Assembly (NCBI RefSeq): GCF_000695095.2
Contig: NZ_CP011454.1
Location: 2,976,001-3,040,000 of the forward strand
Reading direction: 5' to 3'
DNA length: 64,000 bases
Source of the DNA: Gemmatimonas phototrophica
Lineage (GTDB): Bacteria; Gemmatimonadota; Gemmatimonadetes; Gemmatimonadales; Gemmatimonadaceae
In this document: one piece after another, positions 25,969-33,869 of the stretch
How positions within the stretch are numbered: the stretch's first letter is position 1
How the letters are laid out: each line of letters opens with the position of its first letter
Translations under genes and position numbers: made by a program
The notes under the pieces: model-generated
Told to the model about the DNA's origin: nothing
Databases searched by the model: none
Seen by the model: the letters and a program-made list of their open reading frames with translations, nothing else

Positions 25969-25997
25969 TTGACAGTCCTTGACCTCGTCGATAACGT
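25969..25997 (+). promoter_or_regulatory. Candidate promoter for the BsuPI lipoprotein gene
   Basis: TTGACA (25969-25974), 17-base spacer, TAACGT (25992-25997). The -35 is perfect, the -10 agrees at 3 of 6 positions. It lies about 100 bases before the lipoprotein ATG at 26098 and faces away from the ATP-synthase operon. Confidence 0.4.
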
Positions 25998-26097
25998 GGC
26001 GGAGTATCGAAATGTGATGCCAGATCGTCCAACCGTAAGCAGGACCAGCGGATTGGAGCTGTTGCATCGCGCCCCCGCCATTTCGCCCCGTGACCTG

Positions 26098-26547
26098 ATG
26101 CTTGCACGCATCACCGTTCCACTGCTGGCCGCTGCCGGGTTGGTATTCGCGTGTGGTCCGCGAACGCCAACCCCGGTTTCTAGCGCGCGTCCCAAGGCCG
26201 GTGTGGACAAGGGTGTCACGTCGCACGTCATGGTCGATACGGCCAATGGCACGGTTCGGTTCGCCATCGAAGTGGCCAACGACTCCCCCAAGCGGGTGGA
26301 ACTCATGTTCCCCGATGGGCGCACGCACGATTTCGCCGTGCTCGACAGCGTCGGACGGGAAGTCTGGCGCTGGAGCGAAGGCCGCCTGTTCACGCAGGGC
26401 ATCCAGAACCACCTCCTCGATTCGCACGACGCCACGGTCTACGACGAACGGTGGGAACCCCTGGCCCCGGGCCGGTACACCCTCGTCGCGCAACTCAACA
26501 GCGACAACTACCCGGTGCGTCAGCGCGTGGATTTCGCGCTCAAGTGA
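26098..26547 (+). CDS. Lipoprotein with a BsuPI-like (intracellular proteinase inhibitor) domain
   Basis: 149 residues from ATG at 26098. The N-terminus ITVLLAAAGLVFAC-like stretch (VPLLAAAGLVFACG) is a lipoprotein signal with Cys at the lipobox, so the protein is probably anchored in a membrane facing the periplasm. The following domain matches the BsuPI family: VANDSPKRVELMFPDGRTHDF, VLDSVGREVWRWSEG, a central YDERW and the C-terminal APGRYTLVAQLNS. The family inhibits subtilisin-type proteases in Bacillus; here it may protect against the cell's own secreted peptidases, which is an inference. An upstream open extension is not protein-like. A perfect hairpin follows the stop. Confidence 0.82.
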   Translation: MLARITVPLLAAAGLVFACGPRTPTPVSSARPKAGVDKGVTSHVMVDTANGTVRFAIEVANDSPKRVELMFPDGRTHDFAVLDSVGREVWRWSEGRLFTQGIQNHLLDSHDATVYDERWEPLAPGRYTLVAQLNSDNYPVRQRVDFALK

Positions 26548-26577
26548 TTTGCACGGTACTTTGTGCGCAGGATGTGC

Positions 26578-26601
26578 AACGGACGCCCACCGGCGTCCGT
26601 T
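26578..26601 (+). terminator. Hairpin terminator after the lipoprotein gene
   Basis: Perfect 10-bp stem AACGGACGCC (26578-26587) with GGCGTCCGTT (26592-26601), four-base loop, followed by AGTGTTTCTG, a weak T-rich tail. It argues that the MoxR gene does not start upstream of this point. Confidence 0.65.
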
Positions 26602-26673
26602 AGTGTTTCTGTAGCGCTCGCTGCCGCGCAGGCCGTTTCACGGAGAAACGGCGCGACCTTTCAACACACGCCC

Positions 26674-27672
<999 letters not shown>

Positions 27673-27702
27673 AGTGACGCGGAACGGCCACGATGATGTC
27701 AC

Positions 27703-27740
27703 ACGGGCGGCGCTCTTCACGAGCGTCGCCCGTTTGTGAC
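27703..27740 (+). terminator. Terminator after the MoxR gene
   Basis: A 13-bp stem (27703-27715 with 27721-27733, one wobble pair), five-base loop TTCAC, followed by TTGTGACTGTTTC. It ends transcription of the MoxR gene 30 bases after its stop. Confidence 0.7.
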
Positions 27741-27815
27741 TGTTTCAGCAGCACCATTCACAGGACCTGGAACGGAAGAGACGCCGCCGCCGGCCTGCCG
27801 TACACCGGGAATGCA

Positions 27816-27836
27816 GATGACAGTGAGATGACAGTG
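27816..27836 (+). promoter_or_regulatory. Tandem direct repeat upstream of the BTAD regulator: probable operator
   Basis: GATGACAGTG occurs at 27816-27825 and again at 27827-27836, an exact repeat with an 11-base period, i.e. on the same face of the helix. Regulators with an OmpR-type winged helix plus BTAD domain (SARP/AfsR group) bind direct repeats with 11-bp or multiple spacing near the -35 region. The site lies 8 bases before the first ATG and 170 bases before the alternative ATG of the gene for just such a regulator, so autoregulation is likely. Confidence 0.5.
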
Positions 27837-27843
27837 GGACCAA

Positions 27844-30800
27844 ATGATTTGTGCGCTACGGCCCCCTGCCCGCTTTCGCCTGCGCTCTCCGGTATCCATC
27901 ATGCCGCACTCTTCCGTCTCGCCATTCCTTCGGCCGGCCGACATGTACACACCGCGATCTGACGATCACCTCTTCCCCGCGGCGTCTTCCGGCGCGGAAG
28001 ACGATATGGAGAGCTCGGCGGACTCGCCGCTCGTCAGCATCACGGTGCTCTCGTTGGGAGACACGCGGCTGCTGGTGGGAGACCAACAGCTCACCATGAA
28101 CAGTGCGCTGCTGTGCATCCTGTTGTTGCGATTGATTTACGCGCCCAACATGGCCGTACGTCGCGATCAGCTGTTGCGGGAGCTGTGGCCCGACCAAGAG
28201 GAACTCCGGCAGCGCGGCAATCTGCGGCAAGCGCTGTACAAGCTGCGGGGCATGGGAGTGCAAACCACCTTGCGTGGTGAAATGGTATACCTCGAGAGTG
28301 CACAGGTGCGGCGCACGTTTGCCCTGACGCCATCGGTGGCGCTGTTTGATCGGGACATCACCAACGGCTCGGATCCCTACGGTGTGTTTTTGCCCGGCTT
28401 TGTTCCACCGTCGCCGGAGCTGCGTGAATGGTACGATCAGACGCGAGAGGCACTGCACGGTGATGTGCGGCGGGTACTGGCCGATGTGCTGCGTGCTCGC
28501 CGGGAGCGCGCCGATTGGAGTGGCACGCAGATGGTAGCGCGCTGGCTGCTGCAACTGGACCCGCTGAACGAAGACGGGACGCTGGGGCTCGCCGAGTGTG
28601 TGGCCATGACGGGGTCAAAGGCCGAGGCGGTGGCGATCATTGATCGCTATCTGCAGGAGCTGGGGGCACACGCCGGCGACATTCGCCTGCCGGCCACGAT
28701 GCTGCGGAAACGTTTTGTGGAGCCTCCTCGTCGTCGCCGCTCGGTGGCGCTCGTCACGGACAAACATTTCGTGGGGCGTGATGAGGAGCTGAGTGAGCTC
28801 ACCATGTCACTGCGTCGGGCGCGCTGGCATGATGGCAGTGCGGTGGTACTGCACGGGCCGCCGGGGATCGGCAAATCCCGGCTCATGTCGGAAGTGCTGA
28901 AGGTGGCGCAGCTCGAGGGGTACAGCGGCGTCGTGATGGAATGTCGTGAGAGCATCGTCGGCCGTCCCCTCGGCGCCCTCATTGAAATTCTGCCGGACCT
29001 GTTGGGAGCGCCGGGGGCCATGGGCTGCGCGCCGGAGAGTCTGGCGCTGCTGCGGAAGTTGTTGGGTCCTGCTGCGGAGCCGGAGCAGCCTGACGCACCC
29101 GATGCGGCGGTTCCGCCCGCCGGTCTTTCGCCGGCGGAGCGTGTGGAGTGGGTGCTGCGGACGATCCGCGCGCAGAGCATCCGGCACGCCATGGTGGATC
29201 TGTTCGCGGCCGTGTCCGACGAACGGCCCATCTTTTTGTTGGCGGAAGATGTGCACTGGATGGACGACGCCACGTGGGAGGTGTTGTCCGATGTCGTGCA
29301 GCGGGTGAACGAAATGCGGGTGTTCATCGTGCTGACCTCGCGTTTCGCGACCATTCGGGAAGAACGCCCGGCGCGGCTGCCGGTGCTGCTGACCTTTCGT
29401 CGTCTGGCGCCGTTGGCCAGCGTGTCGCTGCGGGCAATGATGCACTCGGTGGCCAACGAACAGGGTGTGGAGGTGCCGGCAGAGGTGGAAGACTGGATCA
29501 TCTCCGGGTGTGAGGGCACTCCGCTCCTGCTGCGGGCGCTGCTGGAGCACTGGGTGGTGACCGGACATGCCGATGGAGTGCCGCCGAGCCTGGTGGCGCT
29601 GATCGATCAGCGCATCGACCGCCTGGGGGCGCACGCGCAGCAGGCGTTGCAGGCGATTAGTCTGCTCGGTCGGTTTGCGTCGCTGGAGCGTATCAAGCTC
29701 GTGCTGGAGTTGCCGGTGCACGAACTGATTCATGCCATTGAACAGCTGGAGCTGTCGGGGTGCCTGAGCACGAGCCAGTCATCGCTGGTGATTACGCACG
29801 ATCTGGTGCGCCAGGTCGGCGTGCGGCGCATGTCGCCCCTGGTGGACGCGGCGCTACGGGCCGCGATTGGCGACACGCTGGAGGCGGAGTACGGGAGGAC
29901 GGGGGATTTGGAGATACTCCTCGAGTCGCTTTCTCATACCGAACTCAGCGGTCGTGCGGATGTACTTCATCGCTTCATAGTCAAGCATTGTTCGGCATTG
30001 ATTGACGCCGGTCGCCCTTCTACAGTCCTTCGCGCAATCGAATCTCTGCACAATGAGATTCCCAGAACTAGACAAGAACGTCGGATTGTGAGACTTGAAG
30101 CGAACATGGAGTCTCAAAATGGCGCATCCGGAAGAGCACTGAGCCTGCTTCCGGGTGGTCTTCATTTGCCAGAAGATGCTCGAATACTCAATGAGCCGGA
30201 AACCGATGAATGCCTCTCGTTCGTCGAGGCCGCATACAGGTCTTCACCATTTGCTGACCCCGCGAGCCTAGCAAACTTTGCGGCCAGTGTTGTCCAGAAC
30301 ACTTTGGCATTGCAAGAGCATCGGTTTAGAGCCGCTGATATTGGTTTGATGATCGCGGCCAATACTTGTGATCCAAAAACTGCGAACGCGTGCTACTTAG
30401 GGTTGAAGTTATCGGAGCGCAGCATTCAGGAGGACGAGAGAACTCAGAAGATCGGCCTGCTTTACCATACTGTCTTCGGATCTGTTGAAACCGCAGTGCA
30501 ACTTGCCAATGATCTACTCGAGCGAAACGAGGACGTCAGATCAACAACCCAGAGCATTGCTGAATGCGGAAGAGCTGGTTACGTCCTTCGAATGGCGGGA
30601 GATCGCAGTCGAGCAAAATTCGCCCTCGAGCTTGCATATGAACGAGCGCTAGCCATTGAGGCACCTCGACTTGCGGAGTACCCGGCCTGGCAACTCGCCC
30701 AGATTGGAATTGAGGAAGGAAATTCCGAAGCCTCGAGTCATTGGACCACAACACTGCGGAATCTCGCTGAAGGAAACGCTGACGAGGCTGCAAACAGTTA

Positions 30801-31206
30801 CGTACATGGTCACTTATGCTTATTCGCAATCTCGCAAGGGAAAAGAAGGGAGGCCGAGTTTCAACTCGCGCGATGCCAGAAGACACTCGCGGGACTCCAG
30901 CCAATTCGCGCGTTGGCGTTTTCACTCGCCCTGGAACTTGGGGTAGGAATGATGGATAAACGCTGGGCACCGAACTCAGCGTTGATCAATGCAGCCCTAG
31001 CACATTTTGATCGTGTATCTGGATTCTGTGCAGGCGACTATTCTGCTTCAAGAATCGGTGAGGCGCTCATTCGGACGGGGGATTCAAACCGAGCCCGGAG
31101 CCTCCTTACACATTATCTGCAAGCAAAGCGGCGGGAGCGAAGTGCCCCCACCGCAATACTCAGTGCAGTATTGTCAAAACTAGAGATTCCACTTCCGAAA
31201 AGCTAA
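27844..31206 (+). CDS. BTAD/AAA-ATPase (SARP-AfsR-like) transcriptional regulator, chimeric in composition
   Basis: 1,120 residues if it starts at ATG 27844; an ATG at 28006 (residue 55) is plausible because the first 54 residues are not domain-like. From the longer start: winged-helix DNA-binding domain about 63-165, BTAD helical domain about 185-290 (PSPELREWYDQTREAL... RWLLQLDPLNEDG), AAA/STAND ATPase from about 305 with Walker A GPPGIGKS (338-345) and Walker B LLAEDVHWMDD, then a winged-helix and a TPR-like helical C-terminus (about 690-1120). The last third (from base about 29,900) has lower GC content and frequent AGA, CTT and AAA codons, unlike the first part, so the reading frame runs through a composition boundary. 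No frameshift is seen. It converges on the HD-GYP gene and overlaps it by 4 bases. Signal and targets are unknown. Confidence 0.88.
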   Translation: MICALRPPARFRLRSPVSIMPHSSVSPFLRPADMYTPRSDDHLFPAASSGAEDDMESSADSPLVSITVLSLGDTRLLVGDQQLTMNSALLCILLLRLIYAPNMAVRRDQLLRELWPDQEELRQRGNLRQALYKLRGMGVQTTLRGEMVYLESAQVRRTFALTPSVALFDRDITNGSDPYGVFLPGFVPPSPELREWYDQTREALHGDVRRVLADVLRARRERADWSGTQMVARWLLQLDPLNEDGTLGLAECVAMTGSKAEAVAIIDRYLQELGAHAGDIRLPATMLRKRFVEPPRRRRSVALVTDKHFVGRDEELSELTMSLRRARWHDGSAVVLHGPPGIGKSRLMSEVLKVAQLEGYSGVVMECRESIVGRPLGALIEILPDLLGAPGAMGCAPESLALLRKLLGPAAEPEQPDAPDAAVPPAGLSPAERVEWVLRTIRAQSIRHAMVDLFAAVSDERPIFLLAEDVHWMDDATWEVLSDVVQRVNEMRVFIVLTSRFATIREERPARLPVLLTFRRLAPLASVSLRAMMHSVANEQGVEVPAEVEDWIISGCEGTPLLLRALLEHWVVTGHADGVPPSLVALIDQRIDRLGAHAQQALQAISLLGRFASLERIKLVLELPVHELIHAIEQLELSGCLSTSQSSLVITHDLVRQVGVRRMSPLVDAALRAAIGDTLEAEYGRTGDLEILLESLSHTELSGRADVLHRFIVKHCSALIDAGRPSTVLRAIESLHNEIPRTRQERRIVRLEANMESQNGASGRALSLLPGGLHLPEDARILNEPETDECLSFVEAAYRSSPFADPASLANFAASVVQNTLALQEHRFRAADIGLMIAANTCDPKTANACYLGLKLSERSIQEDERTQKIGLLYHTVFGSVETAVQLANDLLERNEDVRSTTQSIAECGRAGYVLRMAGDRSRAKFALELAYERALAIEAPRLAEYPAWQLAQIGIEEGNSEASSHWTTTLRNLAEGNADEAANSYVHGHLCLFAISQGKRREAEFQLARCQKTLAGLQPIRALAFSLALELGVGMMDKRWAPNSALINAALAHFDRVSGFCAGDYSASRIGEALIRTGDSNRARSLLTHYLQAKRRERSAPTAILSAVLSKLEIPLPKS

Positions 31207-32531
31207 GCGACGGCTGGGGTGCGAACTCTCTTCTTTCTGATTGCATCGAAGATCTGAGTGAGCGAGTAAACACCACCATTGTCATTCTTGTCAAAGATCC
31301 GAGCGAAGTTGGGGGAGCTCAACAGCGCATCGCAGATTGATGGATCGAACTGGATGCCTCGCCACTTCTGCAGTTCCGAGCGAACTTCCGTCTCACCGAG
31401 CGCTTTTCTATAAGGGCGATCAGTGGTCATCGCGTCAATTGTGTCAGCGAACATGATGATGCGCGATTCTAGAGGAATCTCTTTCCCCTTCAATCGATCC
31501 GGATACCCGGTACCGTCCCAGTTCTCATGGTGATGACGAACAGCAGGGACGATATCTTGAAGCTCAGAAATCTTTGCAACGAGCTCCGCGCTCTTTATTG
31601 GATGCAATTCCATGATGGCTCTCTCTTCTGGAGTTAGCCGCCCTGGCTTCATAAGGATTGGCCCGAAAATCTCATGGATTTTCCCAACATCATGCAGCAG
31701 CGCTGCCCGGGAAACCTTTTCGACCTCCTTAGGGGAAAGTCCAATCTCCTGGGCAATGATGCGAGAGAACCGCTTTACTCTCTGAGAATGGCCTGAGGTA
31801 TATGGGTCGCGATACTCTACCGTATGAACAAAGAGCTCGAGCAACTCCCTATTGGTAGTCTCAAGTTGTTGCATCGACTGGTAGGTGAACCTGAGCATCA
31901 CGAGCATCGCGCAAAAAAGCGCTACTCCCCAGCCTCCCCAATCGACATAGGCCCGACCAAAGGCGTACACTACAAAAATTGCGGCGATATCAACCAAGAA
32001 GCCTTTTGCACTTCCTTTGGCCCATGTCTTTAGAATGCCTGAACCTTCTGCAAGGGCGATCGCAACCGCAACAGAGTAGGTATTAAGGGTCAGAAAAAGG
32101 ACAACCGCAGTTGAGTGAGGCCAAAAATTCCAGGCTCTGTTCTGCTGCAGAGATACGCCCCCCAACTGCCGATAGGCCAATACGGCAACACAACCAGCGA
32201 GAACTATTTGTGCTACATTGAACGTTCGCTTGATTGCCGGTTTTTTCTTCGTCACTTCAGCCAGCGTAGCTCCAACACCAATTGCACACAGCGTCGCCCA
32301 AGACGGGTACAGAATGATGGCGGTCAGATACGGGATGTGACTTATCTCTCCGAACGTACTCCCTTGAATGCGATACTTTGAAATTGCGCCAAGAAATGCA
32401 ACAAAGGCCAAGATTGCCGGGACGATGAACAGCCCCATGCTAAAGCTCGGATCATACCAATACGTGAAAACAAGCGCAGCTACCGACGTAGCCACGATGC
32501 CGTAAACGTATGCGATTACGCTTGTCTTCAT
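31203..32531 (-). CDS. Membrane HD-GYP domain protein (probable cyclic-di-GMP phosphodiesterase)
   Basis: 442 residues. Residues 1-215 contain about seven hydrophobic segments, a MASE-like sensor. The HD-GYP domain follows: HSQRVKRF, the HD pair in LLHDVGKI, HPIKSAE, the HHHENWDGTGYP signature with GYP intact, and FADTIDAMTTDRPYR. Active HD-GYP enzymes split c-di-GMP to pGpG or GMP. All metal ligands visible are conserved so activity is expected. The start ATG at 32531 has no Shine-Dalgarno (CTTTTCTCCC precedes it); an upstream 23-codon ORF with a strong site ends 33 bases earlier, so translation may depend on re-initiation. It ends four bases inside the BTAD regulator gene. Composition is low GC like that gene's 3' part. 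Confidence 0.9.
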   Translation of the reverse strand: MKTSVIAYVYGIVATSVAALVFTYWYDPSFSMGLFIVPAILAFVAFLGAISKYRIQGSTFGEISHIPYLTAIILYPSWATLCAIGVGATLAEVTKKKPAIKRTFNVAQIVLAGCVAVLAYRQLGGVSLQQNRAWNFWPHSTAVVLFLTLNTYSVAVAIALAEGSGILKTWAKGSAKGFLVDIAAIFVVYAFGRAYVDWGGWGVALFCAMLVMLRFTYQSMQQLETTNRELLELFVHTVEYRDPYTSGHSQRVKRFSRIIAQEIGLSPKEVEKVSRAALLHDVGKIHEIFGPILMKPGRLTPEERAIMELHPIKSAELVAKISELQDIVPAVRHHHENWDGTGYPDRLKGKEIPLESRIIMFADTIDAMTTDRPYRKALGETEVRSELQKWRGIQFDPSICDALLSSPNFARIFDKNDNGGVYSLTQIFDAIRKKRVRTPAVA

Positions 32532-32564
32532 GGGAGAAAAGTGCCCGCCAGCCGGCTGACTATA

Positions 32565-32636
32565 TCAGCCCCAAGTCTTCAGGTCGGCAACAACAAACGA
32601 CCAAAGTGCATTCACGAGCTGGGCCAAGAATTCCAT
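32565..32636 (-). CDS. 23-residue hydrophobic peptide ORF with strong ribosome binding site
   Basis: ATG at 32636 to TGA at 32565. The reverse strand has GGGAGGTGA six bases before the ATG, the best Shine-Dalgarno match in the window. The peptide starts MEFLAQLVNALW, has a VV-containing hydrophobic middle and ends DLKTWG; hydrophobic residues recur every three to four positions, so it can form an amphipathic helix. It lies 33 bases upstream of the HD-GYP start. It may be a leader peptide controlling that gene, a small membrane protein or a secreted signal. Nothing is recognised by name and coding is inferred only from the RBS, frame and peptide character. Confidence 0.45.
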   Translation of the reverse strand: MEFLAQLVNALWSFVVADLKTWG

Positions 32637-32705
32637 AGTACGTCACCTCCCGTAGGGTAAGTCACGCGTGTCCCGCTCGGGACGCCACGTGCTTGATCTA
32701 GGTTG

Positions 32706-32745
32706 GCTCCGCTCCTACTACTGGCCTGCCCGCTCAGCTCCGCTC
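32706..32745 (-). repeat. Direct repeats GCTCCGCTC upstream of the peptide ORF
   Basis: GCTCCGCTC is found at 32706-32714 and 32737-32745 (31 bases apart, close to three helical turns), and an extra GCTC at 32732. The GCTC units are thus spaced 5, 21, 5 and 5. They sit 70-110 bases before the peptide ORF on the reverse strand and may be binding sites for a regulator that recognises direct repeats. The sequence differs from the GATGACAGTG repeat before the BTAD gene. Confidence 0.35.
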
Positions 32746-32790
32746 TAGACGGCTGACGGGGACGTTTGGGTTCTCGTCGTGACTGAGACG

Positions 32791-32826
32791 AAAAAAAGGT
32801 GAAAGGTCGATCACGGGGTCCCGTGA
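32791..32826 (-). terminator. Terminator-like hairpin and T-tract after the unknown 293-residue gene
   Basis: TCACGGG (32811-32817) and CCCGTGA (32820-32826) form a near-perfect palindrome 1 base beyond the stop; on the reverse strand it is followed after 13 bases by seven T (32797-32791). The spacing is longer than standard, so efficiency is uncertain. Confidence 0.5.
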
Positions 32827-32827
32827 C

Positions 32828-33709
32828 CTAGCGCTCCAGGTGCACCCACCGGTTGGTCGCGTCGAGTACTGACAACACCGCACTCGTTTCCGCGCTCTCC
32901 CGTACTTCACAGCTACCCGTCAGGCATACCGGCTCACGTCCCACCCGCGCCGATACGCTCACAAACACAAATTCGCGATCGAACGCATCCACCAGCTTCG
33001 CCCCCTCCAACGCGAGGCTCCGCTCACCGCCTGGAGTGGACTTCATGGCCGAGCCGATGGCCTGCAACGTGGCCCGCGCGGCCAACTCAATGCGCGATCG
33101 CTCCGTCTCCTGCCCCTCGGCCTCACCAAAGAATTCCTGTCCGTCACGCGACAACGCGACCCGACACAGCACCCCACGCGACCGCGACCGACGAACCTCG
33201 ACGTCCTCAAAAATCAGCAACCGCCGCCCCGCCGCGACATCCGGGAGGGGCGCCGAAGAGAAAGACGACCGACTCCCCCCGACGGCACTGGCGTCCGGAG
33301 CCACAGAAGCAGCGGTGGAAACCGCCGGCGGCACCTCCGTGCCGGCAGCCGGCGTGGCCACCGGGGCCGCCGCAGGTGCTCCCCCCGCCACCGCACTCAA
33401 TCCCGACGCCACCGGCTCGGCGGGCACATCCGTCGCCCGCGGCGCGTCCAGCGTCGTGGCAATGGAGATCTTCCGGTGGTTCACCCGCAGGCCGAGCTGC
33501 GCCATGAGCGCGCTTTCGATGTTGCGGACCGTGTTCTTGGGGGGAACCTGATCGGTAGTCAGGACGTGGATTTCATCCACCGCCCCTGAGTCCCCAGGGA
33601 CGATCCGTACAGAAATGACGCCGGGGAGCGTGGAGATCAGCTCCTCGGCGCGCCTGATAGGAAGGACGCTGCCAGCGATGCTGCCAAGAGCAGATAACGG
33701 GCTCGTCAT
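32828..33709 (-). CDS. Conserved-looking protein of unknown function with ACT-like N-terminal domain
   Basis: 293 residues. Residues 20-90 (STLPGVISVRIVPG, EIHVLTTDQVPPKNTVRNIE, LGLRVNHRKISIA) form a beta-alpha-beta pattern reminiscent of ACT-like or alkaline-shock-like small-molecule domains. A long Ala/Pro/Val linker (95-155) leads to a second domain (160-293) with strands FEDVEVRRSR, CRVALSRDGQEFFGEAEG, FVFVSVSARV and a helix AARATLQAIGSAM. No signal peptide or membrane segment is present. I do not recognise the family and assign no function. It is on the same strand, 160 bases after the sigma-54 activator, and ends in a terminator. Confidence 0.72.
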   Translation of the reverse strand: MTSPLSALGSIAGSVLPIRRAEELISTLPGVISVRIVPGDSGAVDEIHVLTTDQVPPKNTVRNIESALMAQLGLRVNHRKISIATTLDAPRATDVPAEPVASGLSAVAGGAPAAAPVATPAAGTEVPPAVSTAASVAPDASAVGGSRSSFSSAPLPDVAAGRRLLIFEDVEVRRSRSRGVLCRVALSRDGQEFFGEAEGQETERSRIELAARATLQAIGSAMKSTPGGERSLALEGAKLVDAFDREFVFVSVSARVGREPVCLTGSCEVRESAETSAVLSVLDATNRWVHLER

Positions 33710-33869
33710 GCCAATGTTGACGGGGATGGACAGGTCAGGCTCCAGAACAGGGGCAAACCGGATGGAAGGGTCCGGCTGTCATGAGAGCGAATATGTGACC
33801 AGAACCGCAATCCGGCAAGGCTCAAAATCGCCCAACGCCTTGTCCCGCATGAAGGTAAGGGGTCAGACC

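Larger units (their letters stand above)
29900..32650. other. Lower-GC island starting inside the BTAD gene
   Basis: By hand count, lines 30001-30060 and 30301-30360 have 31 and 30 G+C of 60, against 40 of 60 at 28861-28920 in the same gene. The change continues through the HD-GYP gene and the 23-codon ORF and ends near 32,650. AGA and AAA codons are common only inside. I see no transposase, integrase or flanking repeats at either edge. It looks like DNA from another source joined by homologous or illegitimate recombination within the regulator gene. Confidence 0.6.
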
